The notes beneath the pieces were generated by a model. The model searched no databases, had not been told where the DNA came from, and saw only the letters and a program-made list of their open reading frames with translations. Below are positions 9,361 to 18,160 of a DNA stretch of 64,000 nt, piece after piece; position 1 is the stretch's first letter; every line of letters starts with the position of its first letter. The stretch is from Massilia violaceinigra (GTDB lineage Bacteria; Pseudomonadota; Gammaproteobacteria; Burkholderiales; Burkholderiaceae_D), in assembly GCF_002752675.1 (NCBI RefSeq), contig NZ_CP024608.1, positions 186,001-250,000 of the forward strand, given 5' to 3'. The position numbers were made by a program, and so were the translations under genes.

Positions 9361-10152
9361 ATGCGCATGGTGATTGGTTCGGTTCTTGCGGCGCTTGCGT
9401 TGTACATCGTCGCTTGCGTCGGCCTGTACTTCGCGCAGCGCTCGCTGATCTATTTCCCCCAGCCGCGCCGCTTCACGGCGCCCGGCTCGCTCATCCAGCT
9501 GCCTGTGGGCGGCGCCGTGCTGGACGTGACGGTGCGGCCCGAGACCGGGCCGCGCGCGGTGATTTACCTGGGCGGCAATGCGGAAGATGTTTCGGCCAAC
9601 CTGCCGTCGCTGGCGGACACCTTTCCCGGACAGGCGCTGTACCTGCTGCATTACCGCGGTTACGGCGGCAGTACCGGCACGCCCACCGAGGCGGCGCTGT
9701 TCGCCGACGGGCTGGCCCTGTTCGACATGGTCAAGGCAAGCCATCCGCAGGTGACCGTGATCGGGCGCAGCCTGGGCAGCGGCGTGGCGGTGCACATCGC
9801 AAGCGCGCGCCCGGTGGCGCGGCTGGTGCTGGTCACGCCCTACGACAGCATCGTCGGCATCGCCGCGCTGCAGTTTCCGTGGTTTCCCGTGACGCGGCTC
9901 CTGAAAGACAAATTCGAGTCGGGCCTGTACGCCGCCAGCGTGAACGCGCCGACCACCATCATCGCGGCCGCGGATGACGAGATTATCCCGCGCGCCAGTT
10001 CGCAACTGCTGCTGACGCGCTTCAAGCCGGGCGTGGCGCGCTATATCGATGTGCCGCATACCGGCCACAACACGATTGCCGACAGCCAGCTGTACAACGC
10101 CAGCCTGGCGGGGGACGCGGCGGCGGCACAGCCCGCGGCAAGGGCCAACTAG
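9361..10152 (+). CDS. Membrane-anchored alpha/beta hydrolase
   Basis: The 263-residue protein has an N-terminal hydrophobic anchor (residues about 4-26, VIGSVLAALALYIVACVGLYF) followed by QRSLIYFPQPRR, a stretch characteristic of the YfhR/ABHD13-like group. The nucleophile elbow GRSLGSG puts the catalytic Ser at 137; the Asp is in IIAAADDEIIPRAS and the His in VPHTGHNTI. A good ribosome-binding site (GGAGAG) precedes the ATG, which lies ten bases after the DUF885 stop, so the two are likely one operon acting at the cell envelope. The hydrolase substrate is unknown; serine esterase or peptidase activity is expected from the fold. Confidence 0.85.
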   Translation: MRMVIGSVLAALALYIVACVGLYFAQRSLIYFPQPRRFTAPGSLIQLPVGGAVLDVTVRPETGPRAVIYLGGNAEDVSANLPSLADTFPGQALYLLHYRGYGGSTGTPTEAALFADGLALFDMVKASHPQVTVIGRSLGSGVAVHIASARPVARLVLVTPYDSIVGIAALQFPWFPVTRLLKDKFESGLYAASVNAPTTIIAAADDEIIPRASSQLLLTRFKPGVARYIDVPHTGHNTIADSQLYNASLAGDAAAAQPAARAN

Positions 10153-10292
10153 CCGCCGCACCCGCGTCTGCGGGAGCGCACTGTGGTATTTGGCGCGGGT
10201 TGGGATGCAGTTGACTAGAGGCAAGTTACTTGCCGAATTGCATCGTTACAATGTGTGAAGTTTCCGTTCAACTTCACGCAAAGGACACCGCC

Positions 10293-10985
10293 ATGACGCC
10301 AGGCCCAAACCCCGCCGTGCTCATCGCTTTGACAGTCATGGCCCTGGCCGGCTGCGCCAGCAAGCCGCCGCCTGGCAGCATCAAATCACCGAACAGCCAG
10401 CTGGAGCACTGCCCGCGCTCGCTCGGCACGCTCACCCTGGTCGAACCGGAGCGCCAGCCCGGGCGCAACCGGTCCGGCAGCGACGCCGACCTGCCCGCTC
10501 CCATGCCGCTGCTGCGCCTGATGGTCAAGTCGTCGAACTGCTTCACCCTGGCCCAGCACACCCCCAGCCTCAGTGAGCGCACACTAACCACCTCCGGCTA
10601 CACCGCCACGCCCTCGCTCAGCTTCGGCGACGACGCTGCGGCCGGACGCATCGGTTCGCTGCACGAACTCGCCCTGCATCCGTCCACCCTGCTGATATTG
10701 ACCGACAACCGTTCGGGCACCGAGCTGGCGGCGGCCCAGGGCAGCGCCAGCTACTGGCGCTTCGGCGCGGCCGGCGGCTTTTTCAATGGAGGCTTTGCGG
10801 GGGCGGGCGGCTATACCAGGACGCCTCAGGGCAAGGTGCTGACGGCGGCCCTGGTGGACTCGTACAACCAGATGGTGCGCTCGCTCAGGAACCACACCGT
10901 GCGGGCCGAGGGCGGCCGGCTGGCCGACGCCGGCGGACTCAGGCTATCCCGGGCGGCGCCGTCTGCTCTTCCACGTTCTCAATAA
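10293..10985 (+). CDS. Putative lipoprotein of unknown function
   Basis: The start at 10293 (MTPGPNPAVLIALTVMALAGC) is preceded by AAGGACA and yields a type II signal with lipobox LAGC and lipidated Cys21, so earlier in-frame starts are not used. The mature 210-residue part contains a Gly-rich hydrophobic stretch (WRFGAAGGFFNGGFAGAGGY, about 168-187) and ends with YNQMVRSLRNH, reminiscent of curli-assembly/CsgG-type or surface lipoproteins with Gly-rich membrane segments, but I do not recognise the family. Its last 47 bases overlap the 3' end of the convergent DinB gene. A short palindrome-free leader of 140 bases precedes it. Confidence 0.75.
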   Translation: MTPGPNPAVLIALTVMALAGCASKPPPGSIKSPNSQLEHCPRSLGTLTLVEPERQPGRNRSGSDADLPAPMPLLRLMVKSSNCFTLAQHTPSLSERTLTTSGYTATPSLSFGDDAAAGRIGSLHELALHPSTLLILTDNRSGTELAAAQGSASYWRFGAAGGFFNGGFAGAGGYTRTPQGKVLTAALVDSYNQMVRSLRNHTVRAEGGRLADAGGLRLSRAAPSALPRSQ

Positions 10986-11502
10986 GCATCAGCAGGTCGG
11001 TCACGCCGAGGTCGGCGCCGGCCTGCGACAGCAAGGTGCTGGCTTGTCCGCGGTGATGGGTCTGGTGATTGAAAAAATGCAGCAGCAAATCGCCGAAGCG
11101 CTTCTGCGACGCAATGCCTTTGGTGCTGGCGTAGTGCAGCACATGCTCCAGGTCGGCGTCGCTCAGCTGCGTGGTCCAGGCGCCGATCATGGCGTCGAGC
11201 ATGCGCCGGTGCGCTGCCAGCACGGCCAGGTCGTCGCTGTGGATGGCGTCCAGCGCGCCGGGGGGCGCCAGCGCCAGCACCGGTTCGAGCGCGGCAAAGC
11301 GCGCCGGATGGGTCGCGAAGCGGCGCAGCCAGATGGTGTCGCCCGCCACCAAGTGGTTCAGCGTGCCGAGCAGCGAGCCGAAAAAGGCGCCGCGCTCGGC
11401 CGCCAGTTCGTGGGCCGGGAGGGTAGCGGCGGCGGCGTACAGTTTCTCGTTCATCCAGGCGTTGTACCCGGCCATCAGCCGCAGGTGGGACAGTTCAGAC
11501 AT
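10939..11502 (-). CDS. DinB family protein
   Basis: The 187-residue protein has the DinB/YfiT four-helix-bundle pattern: MSELSHLRLMAGYNAWMNEKLY, then TLNHLVAGDTIWLRRF and finally LLHFFNHQTHHRGQASTLL. The spaced His residues (in LNHL and in NHQTHHRGQ) form the metal-binding triad typical of the family. Family members include bacillithiol/mycothiol transferases and many proteins of unknown role; no specific thiol substrate can be inferred here. Its ATG overlaps the end of the upstream minus-strand membrane protein gene by eight bases, implying coupled translation, and its 3' end overlaps the opposing lipoprotein gene by 47 bases. Confidence 0.88.
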   Translation of the reverse strand: MSELSHLRLMAGYNAWMNEKLYAAAATLPAHELAAERGAFFGSLLGTLNHLVAGDTIWLRRFATHPARFAALEPVLALAPPGALDAIHSDDLAVLAAHRRMLDAMIGAWTTQLSDADLEHVLHYASTKGIASQKRFGDLLLHFFNHQTHHRGQASTLLSQAGADLGVTDLLMLIENVEEQTAPPGIA

Positions 11503-11980
11503 GGTGGCCTCGCGCGCGCAAGTGCTGGAGGACGGCGCCGTGGCCGCTGAGCAGCACCGACAGGCGGATCACGCTGCCGCTGCGAAATTTCAGCACGTAC
11601 ATGCCGCAGTACGCGCGGTAGTGCACGCTGCGCAGGTCGCGCCACAGCTCGTGACGCTTGCCGCCCCAGGGCGTGATGAACAGGATGCCGGCATCGTCGA
11701 CCTTGCCGCGCGTGATGATGCCTTCGCACAGGCAGTACACGCCGCCGATGGCCAGCGCTACTGCCAGCGCGATCAGGGCGGTGTAACTGTCGTGCTCGCG
11801 CGACAGCGCGACCCAGACCAGCACGGCCACCCCCAGCAATTGCAGGATGCCCAGCCGCTCCATGAAGGGCGCGAACTCGAGGGTGCCGTCGCCGGCGCCG
11901 GTGCGCAGGCGCGCGCCGATCCAGCGCACGGCGAACCAGGCGGCGACGGCGCCGACAATACCTGCTGCAAGGGCGGACAC
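11495..11980 (-). CDS. Small inner-membrane protein with PH-like domain, paralogue-like to the one at 6872
   Basis: The 161-residue protein has hydrophobic segments near residues 3-20, 45-60 (ILQLLGVAVLVWVAL) and 66-85 (YTALIALAVALAIGGVYCL), followed by VDDAGILFITPWGGKRHELWRDLRSV. This motif parallels the plus-strand protein at 6872-7357, including equal length, so both probably belong to one family. It is the first gene of a two-gene minus-strand unit with dinB (eight-base overlap). The 294 bases between its start and the esterase start at 12275 are a divergent intergenic region with no gene that I can support. Function unknown. Confidence 0.72.
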   Translation of the reverse strand: MSALAAGIVGAVAAWFAVRWIGARLRTGAGDGTLEFAPFMERLGILQLLGVAVLVWVALSREHDSYTALIALAVALAIGGVYCLCEGIITRGKVDDAGILFITPWGGKRHELWRDLRSVHYRAYCGMYVLKFRSGSVIRLSVLLSGHGAVLQHLRARGHHV

Positions 11981-12274
11981 GCTCTCTCCTCAAGGGGCGC
12001 GGCCGGACGGCCGCGCGGCTTGTCATTGTGCCTCACATCGCGCACGCTTGCCGTAGCCCCTGTGCAATTACGCACAGGCATCGTGCCAGGATGCTCCGCC
12101 GCGGCCGACGTGTTCATGATGCCGCTCCGGTAGAATTATTTCCGGCTGTTACTTCCCGTGAACCGTCCCGAAGGCTGGCCGCCCCGCGCGGCACCCTCCA
12201 CGCCTACACCCGAGCTCTTCCCTGCAAGCAACCGCAGCCTTCCCGTATTTTCAATATAGAAAAATGGAGACATC

Positions 12275-14008
12275 ATGGCAATCAACACATCTCTCGGCCG
12301 CTGCGCGGCTTCTTTCCTGCTCTGCCTGCCCGCGGCCGCGCTGGCCCAGGTCCAGGCCGGCCCCGGCGCCTGGAGCGGCAACCAGACCTGGGGCGCGGAC
12401 AGCGTCAACGGCGGCAACCTGAGCGGCTATTTCTACTGGCCCGCAAGCCAGCCTGTGCTGGGCGGCAAGCGCGCCCTGGTGATGGTGCTGCATGGCTGCC
12501 AGCAAACCGCCTCGGGCGACGTCATCGATTCGGGGTCGGACAAGGGCTTCAACTGGAAAGGCGTGGCCGACCAGTACGGTGCCGTGATCCTGGCACCGAA
12601 TGCCACCGGCAATGTGTCCGGCAGCCATTGCTGGGACTACAGCCTCACCAACCACAACCGCGCCAGCGGCCACGATGGCGTGCTGCTGAACCTGGTGAGC
12701 CGCTTCGTGAGCGATGCGCGCTATGCGATCGATCCGAACCAGGTCTACGTGACCGGCCTGTCCTCGGGCGGCGGCCAGACCATGGTGCTGGGCTGCCTGG
12801 CGCCGGATGTGTTCGCGGGCATCGGCATCAACGCGGGACCACCGCCCGGGACCACCATCATGCAGATCGGCAGCGTGCCGTCCGGATTCAGCGCCAGTAC
12901 GGCGGCCAACAAGTGCACGGCCCTGGCCGGCGCCCAGCAAAGCAAGTTCGCCACCCAGATCGCCAGCGTCATCTGGGGCACCAGCGATTACACCGTGGCC
13001 CCGGCCTACGGCCCGATCGATGCGGGGGCCATGCGCATCGCCTACGGCGGCAGTTTTTCGCGCGGAGCGACGGTCACCGTGGCGGGCGGGGGCAGCAATA
13101 CGCCTTATACCGACAGCAACGGCAAGCTGCGCACGTCGGAAATCGCGGTCACCGGCATGGGCCACGCCTGGCCGGCCGGTCCCGGCGGCCAGAACAACCA
13201 TTTTGTGGACGCCACCAAGGTCAATTACCCGGCCTTCGTGATGGATTTCTGGTTCAAGAACAATTTGCGCGCCAGCAGCATCGCCGCGCCCGTGATGACC
13301 GCCTGCAAGGCAAGCGTGTCGGGCAACGCCGCCACCATCAGCGGCGCCGCCGTTGACGCGGCCGGCACGATCAGCAGCTACCGCGTGGTGCTCAGCGGGA
13401 CCACCGCCGTCGACGATGCGGCGGCCGGCAGCGGCGCCAGTTTCAGCATCGGCTATGCGCTGGCCAACGGCTATTACAGCGGCACCGTCACGGCCACCGA
13501 TGCCGGCACCGGCAAGACCTCGGCGCCCTGCCACCTGCCGCAATTCCTGGTGGGACCGGCGCCGGCGCTGCTGCCGCCGGCCGGCCTGAAGGCCGGCAGC
13601 GCCAGCGCCAGCAGCATCGCGCTGGCGTGGAGCGCGGCCAATGGCGCGGGCGGGTACAACGTCTACCGCAACGGCAGCAAGGTCACGCCGGCGCCGGTCA
13701 GCGCCACGAGCTACACCGATACCGCTCTGACGGCGTCGAGCACCTACTCGTACCAGGCGTCATCGGTGGCGAACGGGGTGGAAAGCGGCTTGTCGGCCAG
13801 CGTGAGCGCCAGCACCACCAGCGGCTTTACCTGCACCACGGTCACGGCCAGCAACTTTGCCCACGTGCAGGCCGGCCGCGCGCATGACAGCGGCGGCTAT
13901 GCGCTGGCCAATGGATCGAACCAGAACATGGGACTGGACAATCTGTTCTACATCCAGACGCTGGCGCAAATCTCGGCCGGGCATTACGTGGTGGGCAACT
14001 GCCCATAA
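12275..14008 (+). CDS. Secreted PHB-depolymerase-type esterase with fibronectin III domain
   Basis: The 577-residue protein starts with a signal peptide (MAINTSLGRCAASFLLCLPAAALAQ). The catalytic domain follows the extracellular esterase/PHB-depolymerase family: MVLHGCQQTASGD oxyanion region, GLSSGGG nucleophile elbow with Ser163, and the His in GMGHAWPAGPGG. Between about 430 and 515 lies a fibronectin type III domain (LKAGSASASSIALAWSAANG ... TYSYQASSV), and the last ~60 residues form a separate module that begins FTCTTVTASNFAHVQAGRA; I do not recognise it but expect surface or polymer binding. A purine-rich ribosome-binding region (AAAATGGAGA) precedes the ATG. The likely role is extracellular hydrolysis of polyesters such as PHB or related esters; feruloyl or acetylxylan esterase activity is an alternative in this superfamily. 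Confidence 0.88.
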   Translation: MAINTSLGRCAASFLLCLPAAALAQVQAGPGAWSGNQTWGADSVNGGNLSGYFYWPASQPVLGGKRALVMVLHGCQQTASGDVIDSGSDKGFNWKGVADQYGAVILAPNATGNVSGSHCWDYSLTNHNRASGHDGVLLNLVSRFVSDARYAIDPNQVYVTGLSSGGGQTMVLGCLAPDVFAGIGINAGPPPGTTIMQIGSVPSGFSASTAANKCTALAGAQQSKFATQIASVIWGTSDYTVAPAYGPIDAGAMRIAYGGSFSRGATVTVAGGGSNTPYTDSNGKLRTSEIAVTGMGHAWPAGPGGQNNHFVDATKVNYPAFVMDFWFKNNLRASSIAAPVMTACKASVSGNAATISGAAVDAAGTISSYRVVLSGTTAVDDAAAGSGASFSIGYALANGYYSGTVTATDAGTGKTSAPCHLPQFLVGPAPALLPPAGLKAGSASASSIALAWSAANGAGGYNVYRNGSKVTPAPVSATSYTDTALTASSTYSYQASSVANGVESGLSASVSASTTSGFTCTTVTASNFAHVQAGRAHDSGGYALANGSNQNMGLDNLFYIQTLAQISAGHYVVGNCP

Positions 14009-14027
14009 TCGGCGCTGGCCGCTGGCC

Positions 14028-14972
14028 TTAATGGCTCTTGGCCAGGTTCTTGCCTTCGACCAGGACGTACGTCTTGCCGTCGTAGGCATAGCGGGCTGCG
14101 CCGTCCAGGCGGGTGATGTCCGACGCCAGCCGCGGCCCTTCCGCGCCCTTCCTGCGCACGTCTTTCTTGCTGTCTTCTTCGCCGCGGAACTGGAACACGA
14201 GGTCGTTATACGCCGCGCCGCTGGCGGACACGGCGAAGCGCCAGCCCGAGGTGACGTCGTAACACGTCTCCGTGTCGGCCGGCTCGCAAGCGAGCGCGCT
14301 CGCCGACAGCGCAATGCCATCGCCGGTGAGGTCGCGCAGGTCGGCGGCGCCGAGGTCGAACAGGGACAGGTAGCGCTCGACATAGCCTTGAAAGGCGCTG
14401 CCGTACAACATGGCCAGCCCCGGTTTGCCGGGCGCGAGGTGCATGAATTTGGCCGTGCCGATGCGCTCCCAGGTGCCCAGGCGCGCCACGTTGGCGTGGT
14501 GCTTGAGCAAGGTCCAGCGGCCATCGGCTTGACGCAGGATGAAGACGTTGAGCAGCCCGCCGTCGGTATGCACGCGGATGCCATCGCGGTCGGCCCGCAC
14601 GATCAGGGCATTGGCGACCAGCGCGGCGTCGCCATTGGGCAGGAAGGCATGGGCCACCGGCTCGATGGTGTACATGCTCATGTCCGGCTCGTCCGGCGCC
14701 CGCATCTCGATCGAGGCCTCGTTGGCGGCCGGGTTGAACTTCGTACCGAAGATGGCGTGCATCAGCACGGCTCGCTCGCGCAGGGCGGCCGCCCCGGCTT
14801 CCAGTTCTTCCGGCGTGGGCGGCGGTGGCGCGGGCACGGCCTCGGCGACGCGGACAGCGGCAGGTGTTGCCGGCGCGCCAGCGGACGCCGAAACGGACGC
14901 CGCCGTGCGCTCGCGGCAGGAAGCCAGCAGGATGGGAAAAAGGACACCGAGAAACAGAACAGCTGAACGCAT
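14028..14972 (-). CDS. Putative lipoprotein of unknown function
   Basis: Translation from the ATG at 14972 gives MRSAVLFLGVLFPILLASC, a lipoprotein signal with lipobox LASC and Cys19; an upstream in-frame start lacks such logic. The 314-residue precursor continues with an Ala/Pro-rich linker (about 22-55) and then a domain with an SH3-like or beta-rich flavour: GIRVHTDGGLLNVFILRQADGRWTLLKHH, and Cys-containing LACEPADTETCYDV. Family not recognised. It is convergent with the esterase gene (19 bases apart) and divergent from the secreted-protein gene at 15243, leaving a 270-base shared upstream region. Probably an outer- or inner-membrane lipoprotein. Confidence 0.75.
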   Translation of the reverse strand: MRSAVLFLGVLFPILLASCRERTAASVSASAGAPATPAAVRVAEAVPAPPPPTPEELEAGAAALRERAVLMHAIFGTKFNPAANEASIEMRAPDEPDMSMYTIEPVAHAFLPNGDAALVANALIVRADRDGIRVHTDGGLLNVFILRQADGRWTLLKHHANVARLGTWERIGTAKFMHLAPGKPGLAMLYGSAFQGYVERYLSLFDLGAADLRDLTGDGIALSASALACEPADTETCYDVTSGWRFAVSASGAAYNDLVFQFRGEEDSKKDVRRKGAEGPRLASDITRLDGAARYAYDGKTYVLVEGKNLAKSH

Positions 14973-15242
14973 CGGATCGCAAACGGGACAGTAATGAATC
15001 CATCTTACCTTACCGCTTGCCAAGCTGTTTCAAACCATTACGCCCGCAAGCGATACCCGCATGCATCAAGTGGGCCTTGCACGCAGCTTGTTTGGCACAG
15101 GCCGCGCCGATGGCCGATTCAGACCGGAGACGATTGATGCATCTCACGCGCACGCGGGCTGCGGCTCCTAGGCTGGAAGGGTCGGCGTGACCGTCGTCGT
15201 TGCGACGTCGGCCCGCGCCCGACTTCATGCCAAGGAGCCATC

Positions 15243-15806
15243 ATGTCTACCCGTCTTCCATTTCCACGCCCACACATCACGCGCCGCACGCGGCTGGGCG
15301 CGGCACTCGCCGTGATCGCACTGGCCATTCCCGGCCTGGCGCTGGCAAGCAGCAACTGGTCGTCCGTGGGATCGACCGGCACCCCGGACGAACTGTGCAC
15401 TGGCCGCGTATCGTTCAACAACAATGATGCCGGCCTGGTCAGCGGCGCCACGGCCCTGAGCTGCACCATCCGCTACCAGGTGCACGATACCTGGGACGGC
15501 ACCGGCATCCTGGGCGTGTACCTGGGCGCGCACTTCACCGACAAGGGCATCTACTCGGAGGTGCGCACGCGCCTGCGCGCACACAATACCGCCACCGGCG
15601 TGCTGACCACGCTGGCCAGCCAGTCGAGCAACAGCTACCCACCGGCGGCGACCCCGCAAACGCGCTACCTGACCAACTGCGTCGCGCTCAACTTCAACGC
15701 CAACAGCTACTTCATCGAGGTCGACCTGGTGCGCACCGCGTCCCCGGTGGGCGCCATTCCCGGCTTGCCCGTGCTGGGACAACTGCGCCTGCTGCGCTGC
15801 CAGTAG
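15243..15806 (+). CDS. Secreted hypothetical protein
   Basis: The 187-residue protein has a long N-terminal signal: basic MSTRLPFPRPHITRRTRLG, then hydrophobic AALAVIALAIPGLALAS. The mature part has four Cys (in DELCTGR, ALSCTIRY, LTNCVAL and the C-terminal LRCQ), suggesting two disulphides in the periplasm or outside. Sequence is rich in Ser/Thr/Asn and predicted beta structure. AAGGAGCC immediately upstream of the ATG is a good ribosome-binding site. The lipoprotein gene at 15858 follows 51 bases later and is probably co-transcribed. I do not recognise the family. Confidence 0.75.
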   Translation: MSTRLPFPRPHITRRTRLGAALAVIALAIPGLALASSNWSSVGSTGTPDELCTGRVSFNNNDAGLVSGATALSCTIRYQVHDTWDGTGILGVYLGAHFTDKGIYSEVRTRLRAHNTATGVLTTLASQSSNSYPPAATPQTRYLTNCVALNFNANSYFIEVDLVRTASPVGAIPGLPVLGQLRLLRCQ

Positions 15807-15857
15807 GCCATCAAGGAGCAGGACCATGCCCCATCCACACTGCCCAAAGGAAGACCC

Positions 15858-16505
15858 ATGATGCGACTGATTCCCACAACAATGCTGCTGGCCGTGCTGG
15901 CCGCCCTGGGCGGCTGCGGCGGCGACGACATAGCCTCTCCAGCGCGGCAGCAGGCACTCCCGGTTACTCCCTCCGCGCCGGCGCCCGAGCCTGCGCGGCC
16001 TGCGGCAGCGCCAGTGCCTCCACCGGTGCGCGCCGCGCCACCACCGCCCGGCGCGCCGCCACTGAACGACATCGGCCAGCTGCGCCAGGAAGTGGCCAGC
16101 TTGCGGCGCGAAGTGGCCGAGCTGCGCATGATGTTGACGCGCGCGCCCATCCCCGCCCCGCCCGCTGCGGCGGCCATGCAGCAGATGGCCGAAACGCCGG
16201 CGGTGGCGCCGGCCGAAACCATGTTCCGTGCCGAGCAGACCGACCCGGCGTGGAGCATGTATGCGACGTCCGCCGTGCGCGCAGCGCTGGCGCGGACCAA
16301 TGCCGAGCTCGAATCGCAGGTGCGGCGGCTCGAATGCCGCACTAAAACCTGCCGCGTCGAAATGAATCCGACCAGTGCCGATCTGCTGGAAAGTTCGCTG
16401 GGAGCCGTGCTGGCCAATGTGGGGGCGGCGATACCGAACATGACGGCAACGCAGGTGGGAAGCGATGATGGAAGCGAGGCGACGGTGCTGTACCTGACGC
16501 GCTAG
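15858..16505 (+). CDS. Lipoprotein with short coiled coil, unknown function
   Basis: The 215-residue precursor begins MMRLIPTTMLLAVLAALGGC, with lipobox LGGC and Cys20. A Pro/Ala-rich linker (about 30-72) is followed by heptad-like LRQEVASLRREVAELRMML (about 76-94), a likely coiled coil, then a C-terminal domain with a Cys pair in LECRTKTCRVEM. The Cys pair recalls small periplasmic proteins where a disulphide stabilises the fold. It is probably co-transcribed with the secreted protein at 15243 and ends 38 bases before the convergent tatC gene. Function unknown. Confidence 0.75.
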   Translation: MMRLIPTTMLLAVLAALGGCGGDDIASPARQQALPVTPSAPAPEPARPAAAPVPPPVRAAPPPPGAPPLNDIGQLRQEVASLRREVAELRMMLTRAPIPAPPAAAAMQQMAETPAVAPAETMFRAEQTDPAWSMYATSAVRAALARTNAELESQVRRLECRTKTCRVEMNPTSADLLESSLGAVLANVGAAIPNMTATQVGSDDGSEATVLYLTR

Positions 16506-16516
16506 AACAAACGGCG

Positions 16517-16535
16517 CCGCCGCGGGGAGCGGCGG
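16517..16535. terminator. Hairpin between convergent lipoprotein gene and tatC
   Basis: A perfect seven-base stem (CCGCCGC / GCGGCGG) with a five-base loop sits in the 38 bases between two converging stop codons. It could end transcription from both sides, including the long mla-his-tat block. On the minus strand it is followed by GGCGCCGTTTGTTC, a short T-enriched run; on the plus strand no T tract is seen. Confidence 0.45.
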
Positions 16536-16543
16536 GGCCGGTA

Positions 16544-17299
16544 TTACACCGGTTCTTGCGGTGCCTGGGTGGCGCGCACGAAGGCTGGCGCCACCAGCAG
16601 GCCCAGCTCGAACAGCAGCCACATCGGTATGGCCAGCGCAAACTGGCTGACCACGTCCGGCGGCGTGACGATGGCCGCGATCACGAATGCGCCGACGATC
16701 ACGTAGGAACGGATTTCCCTGAGCTTGGCCACGCTGACGATGCCCATGCGCACCAGGATCACCACCACCACCGGCACCTCGAAGGTCGCGCCGAAGGCCA
16801 GGCACATGGACATGACGAAATCGAGATAGTTCTCGATGTCGGGCGTGACCGCGATCGAGGTGGGAGAAAAGTCGGAAATGAACTTGAACACGCGCCCGAA
16901 CACGAAGTAGTAGCAGAACGCCACGCCGCTCATGAACAGCGCCGAGGACGACACCACCAGCGGCAGCACCAGGCGTTTTTCGTGCTGGTACAGGCCGGGT
17001 GCGACGAATGCCCAGACCTGGTAGAACACCCACGGCAGCGCCAGGATCAGCGACAGCACCAAGGTCACCTTCATCGGCACCAGGAAGGGCGAAATGACGC
17101 CGGTGGCGATCATCTTCGAGCCGGCCGGCAGCGAGGCGATCATCGGCTCGGCGATGATGTCGTAAATACGGGCCGGCCCGGGCCAGATCATCAGCGCGGC
17201 GCAAACGATGGCAACGCCGATGGTGGCCTTGATCAGGCGGTCGCGCAATTCGACCAGATGAGAGATAAAGGTCTCTTCGCCCGCAGCTTTATCGGTCAT
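16544..17299 (-). CDS. tatC: Sec-independent protein translocase subunit TatC
   Basis: TatC, with TatB, forms the twin-arginine signal receptor in the inner membrane. The 251-residue protein opens with the conserved ETFISHLVELRDRLIKA and has six hydrophobic helices; FxxPMKVTLVLSLILALPWVFYQVWAFVAPGLYQHEKR is highly characteristic of the family (seen around residues 68-105, with the conserved Glu in HEKR). It is the last gene of the tatABC set, 20 bases after tatB, and the last gene of the long minus-strand block, followed by a hairpin at 16517-16535. Length is normal for TatC. Confidence 0.97.
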   Translation of the reverse strand: MTDKAAGEETFISHLVELRDRLIKATIGVAIVCAALMIWPGPARIYDIIAEPMIASLPAGSKMIATGVISPFLVPMKVTLVLSLILALPWVFYQVWAFVAPGLYQHEKRLVLPLVVSSSALFMSGVAFCYYFVFGRVFKFISDFSPTSIAVTPDIENYLDFVMSMCLAFGATFEVPVVVVILVRMGIVSVAKLREIRSYVIVGAFVIAAIVTPPDVVSQFALAIPMWLLFELGLLVAPAFVRATQAPQEPV

Positions 17300-17319
17300 T
17301 GAAAGTTAGGGGAACAAGG

Positions 17320-17805
17320 TTAGAAGAACGACCGGGTGGTGGTGGAACGCGGGCGGAATTTTTTGACGCGCGCGGCGCCCGACATGATGTGGGCCTTGCC
17401 GCCGTGACGCTGCTTGTACCAGCCCGGCACGGCAGAATTGCGCACCAGCTTCTTGCGGCGGAAATCGCGCGCCTTGCGTTCCAGGTCGCCCATGGTCGCG
17501 CTTGGTGTCGTCGACGAAGGCAGGTCGCGCCAGGCGGCATCGACATCGTCGATGTTCTGGGCGATGGTGTTTTCGACGCTGTCCTTGATCGACTGGGCCG
17601 TTTCCTGCACTTCCTTTTGCAGGTTGCGCAGTTCGTCGAGCTCGATTTCGCGGCTCACCTCGGACTTGACGTCGTGCAGGTAGCGCTGGGCGCGGCCGTA
17701 CAGGGTCCCCGCCATGCGTGCCACCTTGGGCAGCTTTTCAGGGCCGATGACTACAAGTGCAACGACGCCAATGATGGCGAGTTTAGAAAGTCCAAGATCG
17801 ATCAT
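17320..17805 (-). CDS. tatB: Sec-independent protein translocase subunit TatB
   Basis: The 161-residue protein starts MIDLGLSKLAIIGVVALVVIG, the N-terminal membrane helix of TatB with the hinge GPEKLPKVARMAGTLYGRAQRY, followed by an amphipathic helix (EVSREIELDELRNLQKEVQE) and a basic C-terminal tail. TatB works with TatC to bind twin-arginine signal peptides. It lies between tatA (49 bases upstream) and tatC (20 bases downstream). The Glu in GPEKLP distinguishes TatB from TatA. Confidence 0.95.
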   Translation of the reverse strand: MIDLGLSKLAIIGVVALVVIGPEKLPKVARMAGTLYGRAQRYLHDVKSEVSREIELDELRNLQKEVQETAQSIKDSVENTIAQNIDDVDAAWRDLPSSTTPSATMGDLERKARDFRRKKLVRNSAVPGWYKQRHGGKAHIMSGAARVKKFRPRSTTTRSFF

Positions 17806-17854
17806 GGCGTCTGGAAGTGTCTGTTAGCGGGCGTGCGCGCGGCACGCACGGGTA

Positions 17855-18076
17855 TCAGAACTTCGTTTTCTCTTTCGCTTCGGCGTCGATGGTCGTCTTG
17901 TCCACTACCGTGCCCGGCGCGACCGGCTTGTCGTCCTCGCCACGTACGCCATCCTTGAATCCCTTGACGGCCTTGCCAATATCGCCACCCATGTTGCCGA
18001 GTTTCTTGGTTCCGAAAACCAACACAACGACAAGCAACACGATCAGCCAATGCCAAACACTCAGTCCACCCATCAT
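17855..18076 (-). CDS. tatA: Sec-independent protein translocase subunit TatA
   Basis: The 73-residue protein has the TatA layout: a short periplasmic start, one helix ([15 protein letters not shown]), the hinge [21 protein letters not shown] and a charged tail. TatA oligomerises to form the passage used by folded twin-arginine substrates. GGAGAAA immediately precedes the first ATG, which supports that start over the adjacent second Met codon. First gene of the tatABC set, downstream of the HIT protein gene. Confidence 0.95.
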   Translation of the reverse strand: MMGGLSVWHWLIVLLVVVLVFGTKKLGNMGGDIGKAVKGFKDGVRGEDDKPVAPGTVVDKTTIDAEAKEKTKF

Positions 18077-18160
18077 TTTCTCCTCGCGAGGCGCACGCGC
18101 CCGAATTCGTGAAAGCTTACGCCGGTATTCTACGCGATGCCGGGGTTTCCTGCCGCATTG

